From Elgaria multicarinata webbii (Eukaryota > Chordata > Lepidosauria > Squamata > Anguidae), in assembly GCF_023053635.1 (NCBI RefSeq), contig NC_086180.1, positions 4,407,206 to 4,471,205 of the forward strand: 64,000 nt of DNA, given 5' to 3'. Position 1 is the first letter of the stretch. Each line of letters opens with the position of its first letter. The notes beneath the pieces were generated by a model that saw nothing but the letters and a program-made list of their open reading frames with translations, had not been told where the DNA came from and did not search any database. The translations under genes were made by a program, and so were the position numbers. Of the stretch, positions 21,544 through 32,200 are shown in pieces.

Positions 21544-21842
21544 CAACTTTGTCCAAGGACCAAAGGGCAGCACGGACATCTCAGCTCACCGCCTGCTTTC
21601 CGACAGGGCAGGGCGGACTGCAATGCCCGTTTGCTCCAGACTGAAGACCATCAATACATTTCTATACCGCCCAAGAACCATATCTCTCTGGGCAGTTTAA
21701 AAATACTAAAAACACAACATAACAACGTAACATCAAACTATTTACCTGCAAGAATATAAAATAATTTTGCTCAATCGCTAAGAAATGCCCCTGGACCTGT
21801 TAAAAAATCTCATCGTATGTTGTCAAATGCCTGGGTGTAGAG
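21544..21842. other. 3' flank of NAT8-like gene 2 with an L2-type tail
   Basis: 21649-21770 is an antisense L2-type 3' end (CATTTCTATACCGCCCAAG, CTCTCTGGGCAGTTTAAAA). No clear AATAAA lies between the stop and this repeat. Confidence 0.5.
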
Positions 21843-21969
21843 CAGCCTTCCTCAACCTGGGGCGCTCCAGATGTGTTGGACTGCATCTCCCAGAATGCCC
21901 CAGCCTGGCTGGGGCATTCTGGGAGTTGTAGTCCAACACATCTGGAGCGCCCCAGGTTGAGGAAGGCTG
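21843..21969. mobile_element. hAT-type MITE, family B, with perfect 8-bp target duplication
   Basis: 127-bp near-perfect hairpin (CAGCCTTCCTCAACCTGG against CCAGGTTGAGGAAGGCTG), flanked on both sides by GTGTAGAG (21835-21842 and 21970-21977). The very high arm identity and exact duplication point to a young insertion. Degraded relatives lie at 28210, 32480, 32755, 36188 and 40540. Confidence 0.9.
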
Positions 21970-21999
21970 GTGTAGAGGAAAGCCTTAACCTGGCATTGG

Positions 22000-22078
22000 A
22001 AAGGTGACAATGTTGGTGTTTTTATTTGTGTTGTACACCGCCTCGATCCAGAGGGAGAGGCGGGTAACAAATAAATAA

Positions 22079-22125
<47 letters not shown>

Positions 22126-22147
22126 TACTACTACTACTACTACTACG
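22000..22147 (+). mobile_element. L2-type LINE tail ending in a TTA/CTA microsatellite
   Basis: Contains GCCTCGATCCAGAGGGAGAG and GCGGGTAACAAATAAATAAA, then (TTA)n changing to (CTA)n at 22079-22146. The same tail was inserted into the exon array at 30.8 and 33.9 kb. Confidence 0.75.
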
Positions 22148-22602
22148 TGAACGTTGTTGGGAAGAGTATTCCGTAATTGGGGGACCACCACCAAAAAGGC
22201 CCTCTCCCTTTTTGCCATCCTCCGAACCTCCCTCGGAGGAACACTTCAGATGAAGATTGTAGCATACGGAGAGGCTCATACCTGCAGAGGCACTCTGCAC
22301 TGTGGTCAGGAATTAACTTATTCCCTAGTAGTTCTTCCTGAGGTTGTAACGGCAGGGGCCCAACTTGCGTAGAGTTGTGATCCCCCTGCCTTAGTGTCTA
22401 GTTACAATATTAACGGAGTGCCTTTTTGACTGTGGTCAACATTCCACAAAGTCAAGCACATCCTGGGAGTAAATGGTTAGCTAGCTTTGGGGTGTATTCT
22501 GGAGTCATCTAAAGACAGATGTGAACGTCCCCTGCCCCTAGGCCTTGCAGGGGTCCTCTCCCCTCCCCTGCCTTCCTGCAGAGAGCGTCTGCTTTTCCCT
22601 TC
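22148..22602. other. Intergenic with a probable antisense L2-like ORF scrap
   Basis: 22160-22240 (TTCCGTAATTGGGGGACC, AAAAAGGCCCTCTCCC) resembles the reverse of the L2 'RLWN' segment seen at 24300. The rest is unassigned. Confidence 0.4.
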
Positions 22603-23025
22603 TCATAGAGTCATAGAATAGTAGAGTTGGAAGGGGCCTACAAGGCCATTGAGTCCAACCCCCTGCTCAATGCCGGAATCCACCCTAAAGCATCCCTGAC
22701 AGATGGTTGTCCAGCTGCCTCTTGAAGGCCTCTAGTGTGAGAGCGCCCATAACCTCCCCAGGGAACTGGCTCCATTGTCGTATTGCTCTAACAGTCAGAA
22801 AGTTTTTCCTGCTGTCCAGCTGGAATCTGGCTTCCTGTCACTTGAGCCCGTTATTCCGTGTCCTGCACTCTGGGAGGATCGAGAAGAGATCCCGGCCCTT
22901 CTCTGTGTGACAACCTTTTAAGTATTTGAAGAGTGCTCTCATGTCTCCCCTCAATCTTCTCTTCTCCAGGCTAAACATGCCAAGTTCTTTCAGTCTCTCT
23001 TCATAGGGCTTTGTTTCCAGATCCC
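22603..23025 (-). mobile_element. CR1 LINE, 3' fragment
   Basis: Minus-oriented CR1 tail from CATAGAGTCATAGAATAG to the [17 protein letters not shown] region. Truncated at 23025 next to unrelated sequence. Confidence 0.9.
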
Positions 23026-23309
23026 TTTGTTTCCATAAAGCCACCCACTTTGCCTCCACCAAATACTGCAGCCGTGTCCACCACGATGCATTGTAACCTC
23101 GACATTTGACCAGAGAGCACTCGCTTGCCATTCAGGCGCAATGTTCGGAGTGGAAAGTTGTACTGAGTGGCCTTAGGCGGGCTGAATTCCTCACTCTTGG
23201 ATTGGTGGTGGTGGTGGTGGACACCTGACAAGGCTTATGTACAGTAGCTCATGGAGCACAGTGTGGGTCCCAGTTGCATGGTGTCCTCGGTCTTGCCATT
23301 ACATCTTGC

Positions 23310-23390
23310 CATTCCTGCATTGAGTGGGGGGTTGGACTCGATGGCCTTATAGGCCCCTTCCAACTCTACTATTCTATGACTCTATGATCT
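23310..23390 (+). mobile_element. CR1 LINE tail
   Basis: Last ~80 bp of a plus-oriented CR1 (GGGGGTTGGACTCGATGGCC ... CTATTCTATGACTCTATG). Confidence 0.8.
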
Positions 23391-23404
23391 CATGTCAATG
23401 CTAG

Positions 23405-23974
23405 TGTTATACAGATTTCCACTGTTACAGGAAATCAAAGCTACTAACCAATAACGCCACCCAGAAAGTCCTCCCAGAGGGAGGTTCCACATATGGGGAT
23501 GTTAGAGTTACACGTACGCACACACGAAGAAGAGATACAAATCAGTACATGGTGTGATGTTTGGGAGGAGTTCCCACGGGCTGAAGACAAAGAAGCGTAT
23601 GTAAGTGATCAAATGGACCAATAAAGTCTGAGTACTAACCCTCACCAACTTAACCCATAAGCTGCCTTTGCACATGCGTGTTCACCATCTCAATAAATGT
23701 TTGATTGCACTAACAAGCACATATCAACATTACTAACCACATGGTAAATCACATGGACCAATGAATGTAAGCTGATGGTGTTGATAACATAAATGTATAA
23801 AAACAACCCCTCCATGTTTGAGGGGTGTGACATTGTTTGTGTGAGCGGCAGTGTTCACCCTTAACTGCAGTTCAGTAAAATGAGAGAAACCCAAGAAGCC
23901 TCCGTCGTCTTTCTACCAAGGGTATACAAATCTGAACGCTATGTTGCACTTGGTCCAAGCATATTTGCATAACA
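23405..23974 (+). mobile_element. Probable solo LTR fossil
   Basis: 570-bp segment with inverted ends TGTTAT and ATAACA, a TATA-like TGTATAAAAAC near 23795 and an AATAAA earlier in the unit. No internal retroelement region is attached. Family not determined. Inert remnant. Confidence 0.5.
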
Positions 23975-24007
23975 CTAACACTGCTAAGATGTAGGGACCT
24001 TGACACG

Positions 24008-24705
24008 CCTTATTTATTTATTTATTTATTACATTTTTATGCCGCCCAATAGCCGAAGCTCTCTGGGTGGTTCACAAAAATTAAAACCATCATAAAACAT
24101 CCAGCAGGTTAAAAACACAAATACAAAATACAGTATAAAAAGCACAACCAGGATAAAACCACACAGCAGAAATTGATATAAGATTAAAATGCAGAATTAG
24201 AACAGTAAAAATTAAATTTAAGTTAAAATTAAGTGTTAAAATACTGAGAGAATAAAAGGGTCTTCAGCTGGCGACGAAAAGAGTACAGTGTAGGCGCCAG
24301 GCGGACCTCTCTGGGGAGCTCATTCCACAACCGGGGTGCCACAGCAGAGAAGGCCCTCCTCCTAGTAGCCACCTGCCTCACTTCCTTTGGCAGGGGCTCA
24401 CGGAGAAGGGCCCCTATAGATGATCTTAAGGTCCGGGCAGGTACATATGGGAGGAGGCGTTCCTTCAGATAGCCTGGCCCCAAACCGTTTAGGGCTTTGA
24501 ATGTCAATACCAGCACTTTGAATCAGGCCCGGACCTGGACTGGCAGCCAATGAAGCTGGAAAAGGACTGGCGTAACGTGATCTCGCCGGCCAGTCCCTGT
24601 TAGTAAACAGGCTGCCCTGTTTTGTACCAGGCTGAAGCTTCCGTACCGTTTTCAAAGGCAGCCCCACGTATAACGCATTGCAGTAATCCAAATGCCTGTC
24701 AAGAG
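24008..24705 (-). mobile_element. L2-type LINE, 3' part with ORF2 end
   Basis: Minus-strand fragment. The 3' tail starts at about 24010 (TTATTTATTTATTACATT, AGCTCTCTGGGTGGTTCAC). The coding end includes [19 protein letters not shown] (about 24640-24691), [16 protein letters not shown] and RAFSAVAPRLWNELPREV, typical of the end of L2 ORF2. Frame breaks are present and the 5' part is missing. Confidence 0.85.
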
Positions 24706-24884
24706 AAGATCATGTGGCATCCAAGGAGAATGTGCTTAGTTTGGCTGCGTACGTGTTTATTTTTTTATTATTATTAATTACATTTTATACTGCCCAATAG
24801 CCAAAACTCTCTGGGCGGTTCACATCTTTAACCATCTTCGCCTATTTCCAAGCTGAGCCCCAGTGCTGGGGTGGGTGGGAGGAA

Positions 24885-25420
24885 TTCGGCCCTGGTTAGG
24901 CCTCATCTAGAGTATTGCGTCCAGTTCTGGGCTCCACAATTCAAGAAGGACGCAGACAAGCTGGAGCGTGTTCAGAGGAGGGCAACCAGGATGATCAGGG
25001 GTCTGGAAACAAAGCCCTATGAAGAGAGACTGAAAGAACTGGGCATGTTTAGCCTGGAGAAGAGAAGATGGAGGGGAGACATGATAGCACTCTTCCAATA
25101 CTTAAAAGGTTGTTACACAGAGGAGGGCCAGGATCTCTTCTTGATCCTCCCAGAGTGCAGGACACGGAATAACGGGCTCAAGTTAAAGGAAGCCAGATTC
25201 CGGCTGGACATCAGGAAAAACTTCCTGACTGTTAGAGCAGTGCGACAATGGAATCAGCTACCTAGGGAGGTGGTGGGCTCTCCCACACTAGAGGCCTTCA
25301 AGAGGCCGCTGGACAACCATCTGTCAGGGATGCTTTAGGGTGGATTCTTGCATTGAGCAGGGGGTTGGACTCAATGGCCTTGTAGGCCCCTTCCAACTCT
25401 GCTATTCTATGATTCTATGA
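24885..25420 (+). mobile_element. CR1 LINE, 3' fragment
   Basis: Plus-oriented, one of the better preserved ends: [39 protein letters not shown] and [17 protein letters not shown] in one open frame, followed by the tail CTATTCTATGATTCTATGA. Few breaks suggest a relatively young copy. Confidence 0.92.
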
Positions 25421-25499
25421 ATTAGCTCCAGATTAACCCTGGGCACGGGCACGTCCTGTGGATTTTTTATTCTCCCGGCATCAGCAGGGCCTGCAGTTG

Positions 25500-25655
25500 T
25501 TTGGTGCATTCTCTTCCCCTCCTTATTGTTTTATTATGATTTTATTAGAATGTAAGGCTATGCGGCAGGGTCTTGCTATTTTATTGTTTTACTCTGTACA
25601 GCACCATGTACATTGATGGTGCTACACAAATAAATAAATAAATAAATAAATAAAA
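25500..25655 (+). mobile_element. LINE 3' tail (GTACAGCACCATG type)
   Basis: Contains CTATGCGGCAGGGTCTTGC, GTACAGCACCATGTACATTG and an AATA-repeat tail. Copies of the same tail lie at 53196 and 62375. Confidence 0.75.
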
Positions 25656-25782
25656 CCTGGCCTCATTAGGAGCTGGGCAGCTCCTGAGCCAGCCGGAGTG
25701 TGAAATAAAAAGGAAGCAGCCTGCTGTGATCCTGCCTACAATCTTCACCTCTGGGTCAATAAAAACAAGGATAGAATGCAAG

Positions 25783-26070
25783 CCAGGAGCCATTGTGGCG
25801 TAGTGGCTAGTGTGTTGGACTGGGAGTCGGGAGATCCGGGTTCTAGTCCCCACTCGGCCACGGAAACACACTGGGTGACTTTGGGCCAGTCACAGCCTCT
25901 CAGCCCAACCCACCTCACAGGGTTGTGAGGATAAAAAATGAAAAGGAGGAATATATGAAAAGGAGGATAAGAAATGAAGAGAGAGAGAGAGAGAAGGATT
26001 TATGTAAGCCACCTTGGGGTGCTTTCAACAAGGGGGGGGAAGCAGGAAATAAATGTAATAAATAAAAATA
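25783..26070 (+). mobile_element. tRNA-derived SINE
   Basis: Full-length copy: GGAGCCATTGTGGCGTAGTG head, B-box-like GGGTTCTAGTCCCCAC, CACCTCACAGGGTTGTG, a GA-rich stretch (25976-25995), and GAAATAAATGTAATAAATAA at the end. Confidence 0.85.
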
Positions 26071-27115
26071 AACGTTTTAAAAGCAGCGGAAAGCACAGAG
26101 AGAGATTATATGTTAACTGTACTTGTAGATTAACTATTTATTGATCCTGGCTCATTTGGGCAGGGTGCAAATTAATTGGAGGATATTTGTGGTGATTTGG
26201 ATAAGACATTCTTTCGCAATTTTAATCAATTCTAGGAATTCCAAACTTGCATGGATATAAATTAATGCATGCACATTTTATGCAGATTCGTCTCTTATGG
26301 GCCTAGGCCCCAAACCTTTTAGGTGTCTTAGGGGTTCGTCAGACGAGTGTTTTATCGCCCACTCACGGTTTTTCGCATGTCCTTCAGATGATGGCGTCCG
26401 CCTCCCGCTCCTTCTTGCCTTTTTTCCATCACAAAATGGACCCCTATTAATCCAACTTTTTTTTTAAGGGAACGGAATGTGCAGCTATTTCCTGCTGTGT
26501 GCAGGAAAAGCAGCGCGATAAAAACAGCCCCTGAATGGGCCACGTGGTCTTTGTTTACTTCCTCTTTCTTCTCCAGGAAGAAAGAGGAAGTATTATGAGA
26601 CAGGAGTGGGTGCGGAGAAGCAACAGTAGGGAACTGCAATTTCCCCCGTCTGATGACGCTATTAGCAATGCCGCTGCCCTTGACCCAAGTTTTCCCAGAG
26701 AATCTGCAACAAATATTTATTTAAGAAAACTCTAAAATCAACATATTCCAAATAATGAGTTAATAAAGTTACTTTATACTGGACCAATCCATCTGGGTCG
26801 GTATTACCTCCTTCGACAGACAGGTGCTTTACAACGTCAGGATCTCTTCTCGATCATCCCAGAGCTTTGCACCAAAGCTAAAACCTTTTGCGGCTGGCTT
26901 CATGGTTCTGGGTTGCTGACGCTTTGAGGAAAACCCCATGCTTTCGCCCGTAGTGACTTCGTTCCAACGTAAAATATTGGGATAAGTCCAAGACGTTTTT
27001 AAAGACACAGCTTTGTGGGAAAGCCCGGCGGTGGCTGCGGGATGGCGCTGCGTCGGTTATGCCGACACCACCCCACCCCACAGCCACTGTGGGGCTTTTA
27101 AAATGTATAGACAGT
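26071..27115. other. Intergenic stretch without a recognised gene
   Basis: Contains imperfect inverted segments around 26330-26670 (GTTCGTCAGACGAGTG, later CGTCTGATGACGC) that look like another old MITE. No coding exon recognised. Confidence 0.4.
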
Positions 27116-27242
27116 CCCTTAGCAGACCCAGATCGAACAAAAAGGAACCTTTCAACTCCTCTGCCAACTCTGGGAAAAGCGCCTCCTGTCTCTTTCCAGC
27201 CTGAATCCCCAAAATAGAGCAATATATTGTGAGCTGTACAGT
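27116..27242. repeat. 125-bp direct repeat, distal copy
   Basis: Nearly identical to 27828-27940 (both contain GAACAAAAAGGAACCTTTC and AATAGAGCAATATATTGTG). The two copies flank the 520-bp block shared with 54 kb. Confidence 0.85.
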
Positions 27243-27286
27243 ATATTGTTAGCGTCTTTCTATGTGGGCATAGAAAGAAATCTTAT

Positions 27287-27810
27287 GCTAGGCCAGACAG
27301 TCCACTCTCCCTGGCAGTGGCTCATGGGGGTGGGGGTGTCTCTCTCTCTCAGGCAGAGGAGGGTCTTTCCCACCAATGACCCCCGACCCGTTTTTCACCG
27401 GAGAAGCCAGGGATGGAACCAGGAACCTTCGGCAGGCAAGACGGGCGCTCTGCCCCGGCGCTAGGGCCCTCTCCGGACTGTGCTCCGCAAGGGTCCAGCG
27501 CTCCCTTCGCGATGACGCCGGACCCTCCGCGAGGGGCCCTGGGAGGGCCAGGATGGAGGTCGTGGGCAGAGAAGAGGCTCTTCGTCTTGGGAGCTTGGTC
27601 GCCAGCCTCCCCCTAACTGGGCCAGACCACGGCCCTGGGCTCCACCTTGGACCGCTTAGAGACGTCCTTGTCTCAAGCGGTACGGAAGTCATTACCAATA
27701 AAGAAAGGCGCCTCAGTTCCCCACCTGTACAACTGGAGCCCTTTCTTTCGAGGATGGGCAGAGCGAAAGACGAAAGGCTCAAAGCTTCGTAAAACACACA
27801 CCTTTATTTA
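27287..27810. repeat. ~520-bp block duplicated at 53869-54389
   Basis: Matches the second block at about 97% by eye over its whole length, in the same orientation. It includes a SINE-like piece (GGAACCTTCGGCAGGCAAG) and ends, towards the PCED1A-like gene, at TTTATT (27803-27808), which is AATAAA on the minus strand. It probably spans the poly(A) signal and downstream flank of copy 1. Confidence 0.85.
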
Positions 27811-28973
27811 AGGAAAGGAACAGACCCAGAACGAACAAAAAGGAACCTTTCAACCCCTCTGCCAACTCTGGGAAAGGCGCCTCCCGTCTCTTTCCAGCCT
27901 GAATCCCCAAAATAGAGCAATATATTGTGAGCTGTACAAAAAAAATCCCCTTCTCTGCAGATCGCAACAGCAAGGCAGTTCTCTGGTTCAGGAGTCTAGG
28001 CACCCACCCACACTCACACACCCAACCACCAACAACAACAACGCAAAGAACAAGAAAAAACCCTCCAGTTTTAATTTTAAAACAAATTGAAAAAGTGTGG
28101 GGGGGGGACAGACAAAAAGACTTTGCCACAAAATTAAAGTGCTTCTCTTTTAAATGATCGTTCTGAGAAGCTCACAGGGGCAATGATAAGAAACCTCCAA
28201 AAACAAAACAGTCAGCACAGTGGCCCTCCTGAACCTGGCACCCTCCAGGTGGGTGGGACTGCAATTCCCATCACTCCAACCAGCAAGGTGGAAGTTACAA
28301 TCCAACACATCTGGAAGGCATCGAAGTTGGGGAAGGGTTTTAAGCCTGCAGTTCTGAGATGTGTGTTCTGAGATGTGTGTACAGGGGCACTGAAATGCCC
28401 AAATGTGCGGCTCAAACCCACCCTGCGCCGCATCACCCCCAGCCCCCGCCGTGCCCCAAGAGGAGACGAGGGGTTCTGAGTGCGGGATTCTCTCCTTACT
28501 TCCAGGAAGGAGACTTCTAACGGAGACCAAACACCAGGAGATCCAACCCCCAGTTCGCTCTCGGAAAAATACAGCGAGGCCTCGAGGCCGGACGCAGGAG
28601 CAGGCAGCTGCCCATCTTGAGAGGAAACCTGGGCTCCGACGCCATTCCCAAAGGACCGCGGGCCTTCTCTGGGTCCCAGAAATGCTGTAAACCTCGTGCT
28701 ACAAACAGCCAGCGCTGGCAACAGAAGCGCACGCTCTGAGCTTCACCACTCCAAAGAGGTCTTCCTCTCGCACAGAAAAAGTGGGGCATCAACTACCGTA
28801 ACAAAACCCCTCGTTCAACAGATGGGGCTGACAGCCAAGAGCACCGTGGAGCCGCCCTCTCTCCGGCACAGGCAGACCCAAGGAACCAAACCGGCCTGGA
28901 TTGCAAGGAAAGGATGCAGGTGGTACAGTTCTTCCCGGAACAGCTCCTTTGCCCAGATCTAGACAGTTCGGCT
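27803..28973 (-). other. Probable 3' UTR of PCED1A-like gene copy 1
   Basis: From the stop codon down to the AATAAA at 27803-27808 (minus). It includes the proximal 125-bp repeat (27828-27940) and a degraded family B MITE at about 28210-28330. A G-rich tract (28098-28107) is present. Confidence 0.5.
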
Positions 28974-29203
28974 TCAGCACTGCTTGTAGAGGAACTTATG
29001 GCCCCTCTGGTACGGGGTTTCGTCTCTCACGTGGACGGTCTGCCGGCGCATGACATAGCCCTGGGGGTGCTCGACCACCAGGCGAGCCCTTTTGCGGCAG
29101 CGGCTGGAGTGCAGGGGGAGGCTTCCTTCCTCGGGGGAGGGGTAAGGGGGGAAGAGGCTCGGGTGAGGCCTCTCGAAATGGTGGAAGTTGTCAAGCGCCC
29201 CCG
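28974..29203 (-). CDS. PCED1A: PCED1A-like copy 1, last exon
   Basis: 230 bp, acceptor CTCCACAG before 29203, entered in phase 1. It encodes [18 protein letters not shown] and a basic end ([44 protein letters not shown]), with TGA at 28974-28976. A CT-rich tract (GAGAGA on plus, 29209-29224) lies just inside the intron. Confidence 0.8.
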
Positions 29204-32200
29204 CTGTGGAGAGAGAGAGAGAGAATGAAGGAGTGGGGTGGGGCTAGGAAAAAGGGCCACGGCAAACCTCACAGGATTAGATAAAACAGGTCGGCAAAAG
29301 CGCTGTGCAGCATCACGGATTGCCCAGGTGATTCACTTCCAAAACTCAGAAGGGAGGATCCAGGATTCGAATGCTTGACCCATAAAATGCCCTCCCTCTC
29401 TCCCTCCCTTCGTGTAACAAAAGGGGCCTTAGCGAAAGCTCTTGCAGTCCTTCCACATGGCCCTCATTCACTTATGGGTAGGGTGACCCTATGGAAAGGA
29501 GGACCGCGCTCCTGTAGCTTTAACAGTTGCATAGAAAAGGGGAATTTCAGCAGGTGCCATTTGTATGCATGCAGCACCTGATAAAACTCCCTTTTCACCA
29601 CAACAGTTAAAGCTGCAGGAGCCCTGCCCTCTTTTGTTTCTGGGCACACTAGCATAGCTCCTTCAACTTTAACAGTTGTGATGAAGAGGGGATTTCACCA
29701 AGTGCTGCATGCATAACAATGACACCTGCTGAAACCCCCTTTTCTATGCGACTGTTAAAGATACAGGAGCCCGGTCCTCCTTTCCATAGGGTCACCCTAC
29801 CTATGGGAGCGGGACTGATTCAGCCCCCAGGCTGCCCCCTCCCTGCACTCAAGCAAAGGTCTCTGCCACCTCTCGGGCGCAGGGGGGGACTGAGCTGAAG
29901 GACAGAGGCAAAGAAAGGGTTAAATGGCTTTCATGAGGTTCAACAGGTAATGCTCAATAGGATACGTAGAAGAAAATTCCAGCCTGTCCCCACCGGGGGT
30001 CCTCCAGATGTGACGGACTACAAAACCCATCGCCCATGGACGGTGGGAGTCACAGCCCTAGCCTAGCTTATCTAACGCGAGTCCAGATCTGATAGAAATC
30101 AGGGCGAAGAGTAAACCTTCGTCCCTCAGCCACATGGTCAGGAGTGCTGGGCAACGTAGTCCACAACGTCCGGAGGGCCCTCGGTTGGGGACGGCTGGAT
30201 AAAAGGGGCTCTCTTGCGGAAGGTGGAGGCGGGCAGCCTGGCGTCGCCCCCGGGGTCCAGGCAGCCCTGAGGGAGGGGAAGCCGGACCCCCGAGGGACGC
30301 TGGGAGGGCGGAGAAGAGGCGGCCTCTGAACATACCGTCCAGGCGGAAGGGTGGTGAGACACGGGAGTCCTCGAAGCTGGTGAATCCAGAGAAGGGCTCC
30401 GCTGACTCCCAGTTGCTGAGGACGAGGAAGGAGTCTTCGTGGAACCCGGGGGGATCCGGTCCGTGGGCGCCACGTCGGTCCGGGAATCCCTCGGGAGGGT
30501 CAGCAAGCGGTGGCCGCAGAAGCACCCCCAGGAGGCCAAAGGGCACGGTCAGCCTATTCTCCCACACCGGGCCTGTGGAGGCGAGGGGGACGGTTCAGAA
30601 ATGGCTCCTCTGCCCAGGCCGCACTTTCTACAGGCCTATCGTGGCTCCATCAGCAGGAAGGGAGAAGAAGTAGATGAAACACGGGGGGAAATTCATGGTT
30701 AAGGAAGCAACACTGGAAGACAGGCTGTGAGGAAGGTCAAGGAATCCCTCGGGAGGGTCAGCAAGCGGTGGCCGCGGGAGGCCTATCCAGATCAAAGTTA
30801 AATCAAGAATTTTTAAGATGTATTGATTCCTGTTCTAATGTTGTTCCCCGCCTCGATCTAAAGGGAGAGGCGGGTAAAAAAAAAATTATTATTATTATAA
30901 TTATTGGGCACGGTCGGCCTATTCTCCCGCACCGGGCCTGTGGAGGCGAGGGGGATGGTTCAGAAATGGCTCATCTACGAGGCTCAGAGGCGGCCTGGCT
31001 TTTTACGTACCGTCCAGGCGGAAGGGAGGTGGGACGTCGGAGTCCTCGAAGCTGGAGAATCCAGAGAAGGGCTCCGCTGACTCCCAGTCGCTGAGGATGA
31101 GGAAGGAGCCTTCGTGGAACACGGGAGGATCCGGTCCGCGGGCGCCACGTCGGTCCGGGAATCCCTCGGGAGGGTCAGCAAGCGGTGGCCGCGAGAGGTC
31201 AAGGGGCACGGCCGGCCTGTTCTCCCGCCCCGGGCCTGTGGAGGCGAGGGGGACGGCTCAGCAATGGCTCCGCTGCGACGCTCGGAGGAGGAGGCCTGGC
31301 AGGCGGCCCCAGAGGTTACTTGGGGTGGGGAGGCCCATGGTTGCCTGCCAGAGCCCTGATGCTGTTGGAATCCTGGATCAGGGTTCTGGTTATGTTTCCA
31401 TGGATTTACTAATTGCTGAGGAGCTGGAGGAATCAGAAGACTCAGCAGAAAATTTAAAGGTCAACGTTGCACCTGGACATTGATGTCATGATTGAATAAT
31501 TGGTGACTTGATTGTTTCAATTAAGGGATTGCAAGTAGTTGCATCATTGTACAGTTAGCCTATAAAAAGGATTGTATTCCCATGTACATGTATCAGATAT
31601 CACTCACTCCATCTATGTATCAGAGCTGTATTGACTGACCGTATGTAAGTATTTGTATTTGTGAATGCCATAACTAAATTATATTTTTATATGCCAGTAA
31701 AGGTTTCTTTAAACCTACTGAAAGTCTCAGTCTTAATCTGTGTCTGTGCTGATTTGCTGGAAACCGCTGCAAAACTCTGTTATAAGGTTATTGGCCAGAA
31801 GCCCAGTCTGGCAATAACTAAAATAAGGTTGTAAATATTAGGCCAACATATTTCAATAGTTGTTGTTGTTGTTGTTGTTGTTATTATTATTATTCTTAGG
31901 CACGGTCAGCCTATTCTCTCGCCCCGGGCCTGTGGAGGCGAGGGGGATGGTTCAGAAATGGCTCATTTACGACGCTCAGAGGCGGCCTGGCTTTTTACGT
32001 ACCGTCCAGGCGGAAGGGAGGTGGGACGTCGGAGTCCTCGAAGCTGGTGAATCCAGAGAAGGGCTCCGCTGACTCCCAGTCGCTGAGGATGAGGAAGGAG
32101 CCTTCGTGGAACACGGGGGGATCCGGTCCGCGGGCGCCACGTCGGTCCGGGAATCCCTCGGGAGAGTCAGCAAGCGGTGGCCGCGAGAGGTCAAGGGGCA

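Noticed and set aside
27376-27792. 138-codon plus-strand frame, similar to one at 53865-54371
   Set aside because: It falls in the duplicated 3' flanking block, contains a SINE-like piece, has no domain, and the opposite strand is just as open. The duplication, not the frame, is the interesting part.
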